From assembly GCF_040110915.1 (NCBI RefSeq), contig NZ_CP157793.1, forward strand, positions 1,376,939 through 1,440,938: a stretch of 64,000 nucleotides of DNA, in the 5' to 3' direction. The notes beneath the pieces were generated by a model that had not been told where the DNA came from, made no database searches, and saw nothing but the letters and a program-made list of their open reading frames with translations. Shown one piece after another: positions 17,731 to 26,367 of the stretch. The DNA comes from Stappia sp. (lineage in GTDB: Bacteria > Pseudomonadota > Alphaproteobacteria > Rhizobiales > Stappiaceae). Within the stretch, counting starts at the first letter, position 1, and each line of letters begins with the position of its first letter. The translations under genes were made by a program, and so were the position numbers.

Positions 17731-19033
17731 AGCCCGGCGCAAGCGGGCGAAACGCGGTCTCCCTCGGGTTTTCCCGTCTCTTCTGGCGTGTGCGCCGTCG
17801 CCAGGCCTGCTCCGCCGCGATCAGGCCCCAGGCGAGGCCGTAGAGCAGATACACATGCCGCCAGCGGTCGGTGTCGATGATCACCGACAGGATCATGTGG
17901 CCGACCAGCACCGCGAAGACGCATTGCGCCACGCCCTGCCAGGGCCGCGACTGGAACATGAGCGGGAACAGGCTCACGAGCGTCATGCCGACCAGCGTCA
18001 GATAGGCGACGCCTCCGAGCCAGCCATAGGTGGTGAACGCCTTTAGATAGGTGTTGTGCTCGTCTTCTGGAAAGAAATTGCGGAACTGCAGCGGGCCGAG
18101 CCCGAGCGGACGCTCGAGCACCATCTGGAAGCCGAGGCTGTAGCGCGCGAAGCGGCCGAGGCGGGCGGTGTCGTAGTCCTGCACCAGCTTCGCCCGCTCC
18201 AGCAGCATGCCGGAAATCGCGTCCACCGACAGGGCAACCACGATCAGGCCCATGAGCGCGAGAAGGCCGAGCGCGCCGAATCCGAGAAGGCGGGCGCGCG
18301 CGCGGCCGCATCGGGTGCACACGAAGGTCACCGTATAGATGCCGAGACCTGCGAAGGCGGTCAGCCCCCAGGCGGCGCGCGAGAAGCTCAGCAGGATGGC
18401 GAAGCTCAGGACGCCGAGCACGGCCATCGCCCAGACGCAGTTCCGCAAGGGGCGGGTGAGGACGGCCTGCAGGGCCAGCGCCCAGGGCAGCACCAGGAAG
18501 GGACCGAAGACGTTGGGGTCCTCGAAGGTGCCCTTGGCGCGACCGTAGAGCGTGAAGAGTTCACCCGGCAGCAGGCCGAAGTATCCGGCGATACCGATGA
18601 CGCCGACGATCAGGGCACTGATCGTATAGGCGTGAGAGACGGTGGTGAGCAGCGAGGGGTCGGAGGCGATCACCGCGGCGTAGAAGATCGCGGTGACCGC
18701 GAGGAACGCGGTGATCGCGATGTAGAAGACCGCCTCGCTGAAATCGTCCGACATGAGCGTCGCCAGCAGGCCGCCGGCGATGAAGAGCGCGATGAGGGCG
18801 ATCAGCGGAGCGATCGCGATCGGAAAGCGCGGCCCCGACAGCAGCCAGGTGGCGAGCACCACGACCATGGCGAGTTCGTAGGGCGCGGGTTCCTGCAGCA
18901 CGAAGCCGCCGAGAAAGACGACGATCCAAAGCGCGCCGGCGATCAGCGTGCGCCGCGTCAGACTGACCCCCGGGCGTGCGGACGCCGGCGCCGGAGCGCC
19001 GACGGGAGACAGCCCGGGGTGGAGCGCGCTCAA
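17717..19033 (-). CDS. O-antigen ligase/polymerase family protein (Wzy_C)
   Basis: A polytopic inner-membrane protein with about 11-12 hydrophobic segments and a long central region with Arg-Leu-Gly-Arg-Phe and the Asn-Phe-Phe-x-Glu-Asp-Glu-His-Asn-x-Tyr-Leu motif typical of the Wzy_C loop. It is expected to polymerise or ligate polysaccharide repeat units in the periplasm. The likely start is TTG 19033, which overlaps the stop of the upstream glycosyl-phosphate transferase and gives 438 residues; no good ATG or GTG lies before the first helix. It is the last gene of the minus-strand run 21846 to 17717. Confidence 0.8.
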   Translation of the reverse strand: MSALHPGLSPVGAPAPASARPGVSLTRRTLIAGALWIVVFLGGFVLQEPAPYELAMVVVLATWLLSGPRFPIAIAPLIALIALFIAGGLLATLMSDDFSEAVFYIAITAFLAVTAIFYAAVIASDPSLLTTVSHAYTISALIVGVIGIAGYFGLLPGELFTLYGRAKGTFEDPNVFGPFLVLPWALALQAVLTRPLRNCVWAMAVLGVLSFAILLSFSRAAWGLTAFAGLGIYTVTFVCTRCGRARARLLGFGALGLLALMGLIVVALSVDAISGMLLERAKLVQDYDTARLGRFARYSLGFQMVLERPLGLGPLQFRNFFPEDEHNTYLKAFTTYGWLGGVAYLTLVGMTLVSLFPLMFQSRPWQGVAQCVFAVLVGHMILSVIIDTDRWRHVYLLYGLAWGLIAAEQAWRRRTRQKRRENPRETAFRPLAPGSRSG

Positions 19034-20589
19034 TAGGCGTTCTCCGTCTTGAACAGGGCGAAGGGGGTCAGGACCAGGATCTTCAGATCGAACAGGATCG
19101 ACCAGTTCTCGATGTAATAGACATCGTATTCGACCCGCTTCTGGATCTTCTCCGGCTTGTCCACTTCGCCGCGCCAACCGTTGATCTGGGCCCAGCCGGT
19201 GACGCCGGGCTTGACCTTGTGGCGGGCGAAATAGCCGTCGACGACCTTGTCCCAGAGTTCTTCGTTGGTATGTGCGTTCACCGCATGCGGGCGCGGGCCG
19301 ACGAGCGACAGATCGCCGCGCAACACGTTGAGGAGCTGGGGCAATTCGTCGATCGAACTGCGCCGGATGAACTTGCCGACGCGGGTCACGCGCGGGTCGT
19401 CGCGGGTGACGACGCGCCTGGCCTCGGGATCCGCCATCTCGTGATACATGGAGCGGAACTTGAGGACCTCGATCACCTCGTTGTTGAAGCCGTAGCGTTT
19501 CTGGCGAAACAGCACGGGGCCCTTGCTCTCCAGCCGGATGGCGAGCGCGGTGGCCAGCATCACCGGCGACAGCGCGATCAGCGCCAGCGTCGCGAAGATC
19601 AGGTCGAAGCCGCGCTTGGCGATGCCGTCCCAGTCGGCCAGCGGCTTCTGAACCACGTCGACGAAGGGCACGGTGCCGATGAAGGACGAGGCGCGGTCGC
19701 GAAAGCGCATCTTGTCGGTGTGGGCCGACAGGCGGATGTCGACCGGCAGCACCCAGAGCGTCTTCAGGAAGTCGGCGAGCCGCTTCTCCGCGCGCAGCGG
19801 AATGGTGACGATCAGCATGTCGATGCGGGCGATTCGGGCGAACTCCACGAGATCGGCGACGGTGCCGAGCTTCGGGTAGCCGGCCACCACGGCCGGAGAG
19901 CGGTCGCCCTTGCGGTCGTCGAACAGGCCGCAGATGCGGATGTCGTTGTCCGGCTGGCTTTCGATCTCGTGAATGAAGTCGGCCGCCGCCTGTCCGCCGC
20001 CGACGATCACCGCGCGCCGTTCCAGACGGCCGTCGCGGGTCCAGCGGCGCACCAGCACCGAGGCGACCAGGCGCGCGCTGAGCAGGAACGCAAGACCGAG
20101 CGCGTACCAGACGAGCAGCGTGGAACCGTCGACCCCCGGCATGAGCGCGCCGAAGGAGGAAATCATCATCATCGCCGTGAAGACGAGCGTCCACGCGATG
20201 GAGACACGCGTCGCCTGCGACAGCGGGCTGCGCATGACCGGGATCTGGTAGCAATCCGCCGCCTGCAGGAAGGCCTGCGAGAGAATCAGGGCGACCGCCA
20301 GCGCCGCCAAGGCCGACAGGGCGGGGACGGAGCCGGAGAGACCGGCCAGAAGGCTCACGATGCCGATGCCCAGCACGAGACCGATATCGACCATCCGCAC
20401 GACACCGGACAGGATCGCCGGGGAGATCACCGATCTGCTCAGGCTTTGCGCGACGCGCAATGCCTGTGGCGACAGGCCCTTGGTCTCGCCGCCCTGGGTG
20501 CTGTCGGGCGGCGCGGTCGCGGCGGCATCGTCCGTGATGTCGGCCGGCAGCGCGTCCTTCAGAAGCTGGGCGGAATGGTTGGTGTTCAT
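19030..20589 (-). CDS. Undecaprenyl-phosphate glycosyl-phosphate transferase (polyprenyl glycosylphosphotransferase family)
   Basis: Starts assembly of a polysaccharide repeat unit by moving a sugar phosphate to undecaprenyl phosphate. The 519 residues have four or five N-terminal membrane segments, a Rossmann-like middle domain (Ala-Val-Ile-Val-Gly-Gly-Gly-Gln-Ala-Ala, about 190-300) and the catalytic Bac_transf domain with Lys-Arg-Gly-Phe-Asp-Leu, Leu-Lys-Phe-Arg-Ser-Met, Ser-Ile-Asp-Glu-Leu-Pro-Gln and Val-Gly-Pro-Arg-Pro. It matches the ExoY/WcaJ/HfsE/UppE type. The sugar is not determined by sequence. The start is at 20589. Confidence 0.92.
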   Translation of the reverse strand: MNTNHSAQLLKDALPADITDDAAATAPPDSTQGGETKGLSPQALRVAQSLSRSVISPAILSGVVRMVDIGLVLGIGIVSLLAGLSGSVPALSALAALAVALILSQAFLQAADCYQIPVMRSPLSQATRVSIAWTLVFTAMMMISSFGALMPGVDGSTLLVWYALGLAFLLSARLVASVLVRRWTRDGRLERRAVIVGGGQAAADFIHEIESQPDNDIRICGLFDDRKGDRSPAVVAGYPKLGTVADLVEFARIARIDMLIVTIPLRAEKRLADFLKTLWVLPVDIRLSAHTDKMRFRDRASSFIGTVPFVDVVQKPLADWDGIAKRGFDLIFATLALIALSPVMLATALAIRLESKGPVLFRQKRYGFNNEVIEVLKFRSMYHEMADPEARRVVTRDDPRVTRVGKFIRRSSIDELPQLLNVLRGDLSLVGPRPHAVNAHTNEELWDKVVDGYFARHKVKPGVTGWAQINGWRGEVDKPEKIQKRVEYDVYYIENWSILFDLKILVLTPFALFKTENAY

Positions 20590-20607
20590 GAAACCGGTCC
20601 TCCCTGC

Positions 20608-21846
20608 TTATTCTGTGCCGGTGCGCGTCGGCGCTTTGCTGTGAACGAGGACGGCGCCGGCGGTCATCTCGGCGGCCTCCGTCTTGCGGCTGTCCTGCGA
20701 CTTGCGCTTGCCGCCGCGGGTGTCCTGGTAGAGCGAGGTGATCCGGTCGCTCATCAGCTCGACGTTGAACGTTTCCGACAGGCAGTGGCGCTGCCCCTCC
20801 GCCCGCCTGCGCATGGCGTCCGGGTCGGTGAAGGCGGCGGCCATGGCCGAGGCGAGATCGCCGACGTCGTTCGGGGTGACCAGGTGATGGGCGTAGCGCC
20901 CGAAGATCTCCGGGATACCGCCGACCCGCGTCGCGATCAGCGGCACCTGCGCGGCAACCGTTTCCAGCACGATGTAGGGCATCGCCTCGGCGCGCGACGG
21001 CACGACGACGCAGTGCGTCTTGCGAAACGCCTCGCGCGCGGGGAGGGCGCCGAGGAAGGTGACGCGATCCTGAAGGCCGTAGTCGCGGACCATTTTCTCG
21101 TAGCGGGGGCGATCCTCGCCTTCGCCGACGATATGGGCGCGCGGGGCCAGGCCGTAGACGGCGTCGAGATCGCGCAGCGCGCGGATGAAGAGATCCGGCC
21201 CCTTGAGATCGCGCAGCATGCCGATGAACAGGAAGTCGGCCGCGTCGTCGTCCTGCGGGACGGCCGCGAACTCTTCCGGAGCGAGGCCGTTGTAGACGAC
21301 GCGGGCCGGGATCTTCGGCCGCGCGACCTTGGATTCATAGGCCCGATACTCATAGTCGGAGACGAAGACCAGCCCGTCGGTGAAGCGCTGTTGCAGGCGC
21401 TCCAGCGCGAAGTAGATCTTGCCTTCGAGGCGGGCGGGGTCGTAGTGCAGGCTGCCGCCATGCGGGCAATAGATGCGGGTGACCTTGCGCCCGCGCAGCC
21501 GCAGAAGCGTTCCGATGGTACGCGCGAACACGCCGCCCTTGGCGCCATGCCCGTGCAGCACGTCCGGATCGAGATCCCGGATATGGCGATAGAGCGAAAG
21601 CGCCGCCCTGGCGTCGCCGACGGTGACCTGGCGGCGCATCGGAAAGCGCGTCACGCCGAGGGCCAGCTGCGGCGCCAGCCGGGCGATCGCCTCTTCCTCG
21701 AAGGACCCGCCCGTGGTCGAGTCGCAGATCACCCCGACCCTGTGTCCGGCACGGGTCTGGGCGAGCGCGAGATCGGCGATGTGACGGAAGATCCCGCCAA
21801 TCGGCGCACGGACGATATGGATGATGCGCAGCGGGGCGGCGGTCAT
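20608..21846 (-). CDS. Glycosyltransferase family 4
   Basis: A cytoplasmic retaining GT-B glycosyltransferase of 412 residues that adds a sugar to the lipid-linked repeat unit. It has an N-terminal Gly-Gly-Ile-Phe-Arg-His loop, then the C-terminal donor site with the Phe-Leu-Gly and Pro-Ser-Arg-Ala-Glu-Ala-Met-Pro-Tyr-Ile-Val-Leu-Glu motif (the GT4 E-x7-E region) and Gly-Gly-Ile-Pro-Glu-Ile. ATG 21846 follows GGGAGTTACCG. It is 18 bp upstream of the glycosyl-phosphate transferase, so the two are cotranscribed. Confidence 0.88.
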   Translation of the reverse strand: MTAAPLRIIHIVRAPIGGIFRHIADLALAQTRAGHRVGVICDSTTGGSFEEEAIARLAPQLALGVTRFPMRRQVTVGDARAALSLYRHIRDLDPDVLHGHGAKGGVFARTIGTLLRLRGRKVTRIYCPHGGSLHYDPARLEGKIYFALERLQQRFTDGLVFVSDYEYRAYESKVARPKIPARVVYNGLAPEEFAAVPQDDDAADFLFIGMLRDLKGPDLFIRALRDLDAVYGLAPRAHIVGEGEDRPRYEKMVRDYGLQDRVTFLGALPAREAFRKTHCVVVPSRAEAMPYIVLETVAAQVPLIATRVGGIPEIFGRYAHHLVTPNDVGDLASAMAAAFTDPDAMRRRAEGQRHCLSETFNVELMSDRITSLYQDTRGGKRKSQDSRKTEAAEMTAGAVLVHSKAPTRTGTE

Positions 21847-21985
21847 CGGTAACTCCCTGTATCGACGCATTCGCCCGCCCGACTTGTTGGCGTCGGGTCA
21901 GGCGATGAAAACGCTAGCAGGGAGGAATGAGTCTCCGGTTAATTGCCAAGTGTCCGGCTTGACTTGCCGCACATCCGGAACGGCG

Positions 21986-22543
21986 TCAGAAGAATCGCTC
22001 GCGCACGTAAATCGTGTCGCCGGGACGCACCGGGTCGGTGATCGGCACGCGGCCGCTCAGCACCTCGCCGTTGAGTTGACGGGTGATGTCCACGTCGGTC
22101 TGTCTGGCACGCGGCGAGAACCCGCCGGCCGTGGCGATGGCGTTCTGCGCCGTCATGCCCGCGACATAGGGATACTGGCCGGCGTTAGCGACTTCGCCCA
22201 TGACGAAGATCGGGCGGTAGGTCGCCACCTCCACCGACACGTCGGGATCGCGTAAGAACCCGTTTTTCAAGCGCTTTGTGATGACGTCCTCGAGCTGGCG
22301 CAGGGTCAGGCCGCGCGCCGCGACGCTGCCGATCAGGGGCATGGAGATATAGCCGGCCTGATCGACCGTATAGGTGGTGTTGAGGTCGTTCTGACCGAAC
22401 ACGATGATGCGCAGCTGATCGCTCGAATCGAGACGATAGGGTTTCGTCAGAATGTCGTGGAACGCCGTCGGCGGCTGGCGGTAGCCACTGCAGGCGGCAA
22501 CGGTCAGGGCGAGGCACAAGGCAACGGCGAGGCGCGTAATCAT
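21986..22543 (-). CDS. Polysaccharide export outer-membrane lipoprotein (Wza/HfsD-like)
   Basis: Probably forms the export channel or its periplasmic vestibule for the polymer. The 185 residues begin with a lipoprotein signal ending Val-Ala-Ala-Cys, then a Poly_export domain (about 40-110, Leu-Asp-Ser-Ser-Asp-Gln-Leu-Arg-Ile) and one SLBB domain (Val-Met-Gly-Glu-Val-Ala-Asn-Ala-Gly-Gln-Tyr-Pro-Tyr). It is short compared with E. coli Wza (about 380), as is usual in alphaproteobacterial polysaccharide loci. ATG 22543 follows GGGAGTTTCAG. It is divergent from the Wzc-like gene. Confidence 0.87.
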   Translation of the reverse strand: MITRLAVALCLALTVAACSGYRQPPTAFHDILTKPYRLDSSDQLRIIVFGQNDLNTTYTVDQAGYISMPLIGSVAARGLTLRQLEDVITKRLKNGFLRDPDVSVEVATYRPIFVMGEVANAGQYPYVAGMTAQNAIATAGGFSPRARQTDVDITRQLNGEVLSGRVPITDPVRPGDTIYVRERFF

Positions 22544-22584
22544 CTGAAACTCCCGAAGAGACTGCGCCAGTATTTCCCGCAACG

Positions 22585-22648
22585 TGGTTAACTTGCGGTG
22601 AATCCCGGGGGATGTCGCACAGCGCAGTCAATCGGCAACACGGTTAAC
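22585..22648. promoter_or_regulatory. Divergent promoter region with two GGTTAAC motifs
   Basis: TGGTTAAC (22585-22592) and CGGTTAAC (22641-22648) lie 56 bp apart between the divergent wza-like and wzc-like genes. The 8-base core of the first is the same as in the ldtR and L,D-transpeptidase promoters. A link to LdtR is speculation. Confidence 0.35.
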
Positions 22649-22705
22649 GGTCCGCTTACCATGTTGGCCGCATGATCGCGGCATCTGGAATTGGGAGTTG
22701 CCCCC

Positions 22706-24898
22706 ATGAGCGAACCGCACGCTTCTGCCGCGGATGATCGGGTCGACATCGACCTTGCTGCCGTGTTCGGCGCCCTCAATCGGGCGTTGCGCTGGCTGCT
22801 GCCTCTGTGCGTCGCCGTGGGGATTGTGCTGGCGATTGCCCTGCAATTCGTCGCCCCCAAGTACCGGGCCGAATCCAAGGTTCTGATCCAGACCTCGGAA
22901 TCGATCTATCCCGGCGAGGCGCGCGGCGTCGAGGAGGAGCGGGCGCTGCTCGACACCGAAGGCGTCGCCTCGCAGGTCGAGTTGCTCATGTCGCGCGATC
23001 TGCTGCGGCGGGTGGCGCAACGCCTCGACCTCGCCTCCGTGCCGGAATTCGAGGCCGGCTCGACGAGCCTCGTCGGCGACATGCTCGTGGCGCTCGGCCT
23101 CAGCCGCGACCCGGGGCGCAACTCCCGCGAGGAGCGGGTCCTCAAGGCCTTCTACGAGAGGCTTGACGTCTTTCGCGTCGACGGATCGCGGGTGATCTCC
23201 GTGCGATTCGTGTCCGAGGACGCGGAACTGTCGGCGGATGTCGCCAACGCGCTGGTGGAGGAATACATCGACCTGCAGTCGTCGGTGAAGCGCGAGACGA
23301 CGGATTTCGCGGCAACCGCGCTGGAGCCGCAGATCGAGGCCCTGCGCGCCGAGGTTCAGGCGGCGCAGGAGCGGGTCGAGGCGTTCCGCGCACAGGCCGG
23401 GCTGCTGCTCGGCGCGGACAATCAGACCCTCGACCAGCAGCAGCTCGGGGAGATCAGTTCCGAGCTTTCCGATGCGCGTGCCGCGCAATCGCAGGCCGAG
23501 GCGCGCGCCAATCTCATTCGTGAGCAGCTGCGCGCGGGCGCCTCGCTCGACAGCGCCAACGATGTTCTGAATTCGCAGCTTATCCAGCGCCTGCGCGAGC
23601 GTCAGGTCGAGCTTCAGGCGCGGATCGCGGAGCTTTCGACCACGCTGTTGCCGAACCACCCGCAGATTCGCGCGCAGCGCTCGCAGCTTGCGGACCTGGA
23701 ACGGCAGATTCGCGCCGAGGCGGAGAAGATCGCGGCCGGGCTGGAGACGGAAGCCAGCATCGAGCGCGACCGGGTCGCCTCGCTCACCGCGACGCTGGAG
23801 GATCTCAAGACCCAGGCCGCGCGGTCCAACGAACAGCAGATCCGTCTGCGCGAGCTGGAGCGCGAGGCGCAGGTCAAGGCAACCCAGCTCGATCAACTGA
23901 TGACGCGCTACCGCGAGGCCGACACGCGGCGCAACGCCCCGCAGCTCGGCGCCGATGCCCGCGTGATCTCCAAGGCGAGCGTGCCGCTGGAGCCCTTCTC
24001 GCCGAAGGTCTTCCAGATCACCGCGATCGTCACCTTCGTGATCTTCCTGCTCGGCTGCATGTGGGCGGTGCTCGGCGCGTTTCTTTCCGGACAGGCGTTC
24101 CGCCCGGCGGAGGCTTCGCATGCGAGTTTCGAGGCGCCGTCCGCCGTGCCGGCCGGGCCGTCCTTCACCGCGCGCAATGTGCCGGCCGCAGGTTTCGGTT
24201 ACGACTGGGGTCCGATGGCCGGCGGCGCCGTTGCAGGCGCGGCCGCGACCGGAGCGGGACCAGCCGCCGCCGTGCCGGCCGGGGCTGCCAACGCCGCCGC
24301 GCCGGGCGTGGGCGACGAGGCCGCACGCCCGGCAGCACCGGCTCCCGTGCCGGGGCCCTTGCCGCGCCGGGTCGCCGTGCTCAGCGTCGACAGCGACGAT
24401 GTCGCCCAGGAAGTGACTTTCCGCCTCGTGCGCGATGCGGCCGAAGAGGGCGTGATGCCGCTCTTTCTGGAGGTTCGTCCGGATCTGGGCGATCCCGAGG
24501 CCGTGGCGGGGTTCGCGGAACTGCTGGACGGATCGGCCTCCTTCGCCGGGGTCATCTATCGCGATGCCGCGTCACGGGCGCATGTGATCGAATCGGGCCG
24601 GCGCGCCATCGACGACGAACTGGCGCAAAGCGACCGCTTCGAGATGCTGATGGACGCCATCGATCACACCTACGATCAGGTGTTCTTCGACCTCGGGCTG
24701 ATCGACGATTCTCTGATCAGCGCGCAGATCCTGGCCATGGCGGATCAGGTGATCGTCGCGTCCGGCGGATCGCCGGCCGGGCCGGAGCTGGAGGATGCCC
24801 TGAGCATGCTGGAGGATCAGACCGGGGCGCCCGTTCTCGTGCAGACCGTCAAGTCCGACGATGCGCGGGCGGTTCGGTCGCCGGACATGGCGGCATAG
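22706..24898 (+). CDS. Wzc-like polysaccharide co-polymerase with a degenerate kinase domain
   Basis: A 730-residue inner-membrane protein. It has a Wzz domain between two membrane segments (about 30-52 and 430-455), with long coiled coils at about 195-435, then an Ala/Pro/Gly-rich linker (about 470-553) and a C-terminal domain (about 555-725) that aligns with the tyrosine autokinase ATPase fold. That domain lacks a Walker A (Ser-Val-Asp-Ser-Asp-Asp-Val replaces Gly-x4-Gly-Lys-Ser/Thr) and ends without a Tyr cluster. It should control chain length and export, not phosphorylate. ATG 22706 follows GGGAGTTGCCCCC. HfsA/HfsB of Caulobacter are the closest functional comparison I know. Confidence 0.85.
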   Translation: MSEPHASAADDRVDIDLAAVFGALNRALRWLLPLCVAVGIVLAIALQFVAPKYRAESKVLIQTSESIYPGEARGVEEERALLDTEGVASQVELLMSRDLLRRVAQRLDLASVPEFEAGSTSLVGDMLVALGLSRDPGRNSREERVLKAFYERLDVFRVDGSRVISVRFVSEDAELSADVANALVEEYIDLQSSVKRETTDFAATALEPQIEALRAEVQAAQERVEAFRAQAGLLLGADNQTLDQQQLGEISSELSDARAAQSQAEARANLIREQLRAGASLDSANDVLNSQLIQRLRERQVELQARIAELSTTLLPNHPQIRAQRSQLADLERQIRAEAEKIAAGLETEASIERDRVASLTATLEDLKTQAARSNEQQIRLRELEREAQVKATQLDQLMTRYREADTRRNAPQLGADARVISKASVPLEPFSPKVFQITAIVTFVIFLLGCMWAVLGAFLSGQAFRPAEASHASFEAPSAVPAGPSFTARNVPAAGFGYDWGPMAGGAVAGAAATGAGPAAAVPAGAANAAAPGVGDEAARPAAPAPVPGPLPRRVAVLSVDSDDVAQEVTFRLVRDAAEEGVMPLFLEVRPDLGDPEAVAGFAELLDGSASFAGVIYRDAASRAHVIESGRRAIDDELAQSDRFEMLMDAIDHTYDQVFFDLGLIDDSLISAQILAMADQVIVASGGSPAGPELEDALSMLEDQTGAPVLVQTVKSDDARAVRSPDMAA

Positions 24899-25003
24899 GT
24901 CGACGGGGTAGGGCGGGAACGTGACGTTGCCGGCGGGCCGGCCTCAAGGCTTCTCATCGAATGGATGGACACCGGAGGCCGATGCTCCGGACACTCTGGG
25001 CGA

Positions 25004-26239
25004 TCAGGCGGCCGGCGCCGTCAGACGCCGCAGGCGGCGCACCAGCGACCACAGCAGCGGCGAGTTGCGGATCGTGCGCTTGGTGCGGCGGATTCGCTGC
25101 ACGCCGGTGCGGGCGCCAAGCCCGAGGAGCGAGACCGGAATCTCGACGTCCATCAGCGTTTCCTTGTCCGCCCAGGCGGTCTTGTAGCGTTCCGCGCCCA
25201 GCCCGAAGTCGAACACCTCCGCGCCACGCACGCAGGCGTCCTCGATCACGCGCGACAACAGGAGGTCGCCCGGGCTGAAGGTCGCGAAGGCCTCGTCGAT
25301 GCTGTTGGTGTAGGCATGGAAGCGGCCGAAGCGAAGGCCGCACAGGTAGGTCGCGCAGATCCGGTCGTCGACCGTGAGGGCGTAGATCATCATGCGCTCG
25401 GAGCCGGCGGCGAGCGCCGTGTCGAGCTGATCGCGCAGGAAGGCCTGAAGATCGTCGGAGCGAAACACATTGGGGATGCCCTGGGTCGCCTCGCGGGCGC
25501 TGCGCTGCGCGATCAGCGCATCGAGAAACCTGTGCGCCGTCTCCGCGTCGCGGGCCTGAACGAAGTCGACCCGTCCCACCTCGGCGAGCTTGCGCTCCTT
25601 GGCCCGCAGCTTCTTGCGCGCGCTGGCGCTGCGGCGGGTGCGGTACACCGTGTCGAAGTCGCCCGTGATCGGGAAGGTGTGCACGCAATTGAGGCTTTCG
25701 ATGGCGCAAGCGCCGACCAGCGGATGCGCACGCTCCACGAGTGTGGCCGGAATGTACTTCAGGTCGAAAAGGTCGATGCCGTGCTTGCGGCCGAGTGCAA
25801 CGAGCGCCTCGCGCACCGACCGTCCGTTGATGCCGGCCAGCACGTCGCAGCGCCAAAGCCCGCTGTTCTGGTTGCCGTGGCAATCGCCGAGAAAGCGACC
25901 GACGGTGAGCAGCCCTCCGGCGCGCCGGGTGATCATCAGCGGCAACAGGAAGATCGGCTCCTCGTCGATCCGGCCGACCACGATCAGGGCCTCGATCCCG
26001 CGCGCGCGGGCGACGAAGCGGTACCAGGACGACAGCCATTCGTAGCTCGTGAAAAGCGTGCAGTGACCGCCGCCCTGAAGTGCCAGCCAGGCCTCGCGAA
26101 CCTCCTCCGGACAGGATGCGGCCTTCAGGGTGAATTCGCCTGTCTCCAGCATCGCATCCAGTCTCATGGCGGATATATCCAGGTCTTCGGGCTCGCGGGA
26201 CTGAACCACCTTCATCGATTTGGCAAGTCCTTCCGTCAT
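25004..26239 (-). CDS. GNAT-family acyltransferase (CelD/HfsK-like)
   Basis: A 411-residue protein with two GNAT-like halves; the second (about 215-385, Arg-x-Ser-Ala-Ser-Ala-Arg-Lys-Lys-Leu then Lys-Glu-Arg-Lys-Leu) is of the Acetyltransf_6/CelD type. Proteins of this sort act on extracellular polysaccharides; HfsK in Caulobacter is a GNAT protein needed for holdfast cohesion. I start at 26239 with AAGGGG before it; a start at 26305 adds 22 residues. It lies between the Wzc-like and deacetylase genes and faces away from the deacetylase gene. Confidence 0.82.
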   Translation of the reverse strand: MTEGLAKSMKVVQSREPEDLDISAMRLDAMLETGEFTLKAASCPEEVREAWLALQGGGHCTLFTSYEWLSSWYRFVARARGIEALIVVGRIDEEPIFLLPLMITRRAGGLLTVGRFLGDCHGNQNSGLWRCDVLAGINGRSVREALVALGRKHGIDLFDLKYIPATLVERAHPLVGACAIESLNCVHTFPITGDFDTVYRTRRSASARKKLRAKERKLAEVGRVDFVQARDAETAHRFLDALIAQRSAREATQGIPNVFRSDDLQAFLRDQLDTALAAGSERMMIYALTVDDRICATYLCGLRFGRFHAYTNSIDEAFATFSPGDLLLSRVIEDACVRGAEVFDFGLGAERYKTAWADKETLMDVEIPVSLLGLGARTGVQRIRRTKRTIRNSPLLWSLVRRLRRLTAPAA

Positions 26240-26367
26240 GAGATCGGCCCCTTGTTGCAAACGGTGGCCGATCCTTCGGCACGTCGTTACAATCTTGAAT
26301 AGCAAGGAGTTCTAAAGAAATCGTCGCTAACAGTGATTGCCGGGTCGAGCGTTCGGGGTAGGACGGA
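26240..26367. promoter_or_regulatory. AT-rich divergent promoter between GNAT gene and deacetylase gene
   Basis: The 128 bp gap includes an AT-rich stretch (about 26285-26325) unusual for this window, in the right place to hold divergent promoters. No box stands out clearly enough to name. Confidence 0.4.
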
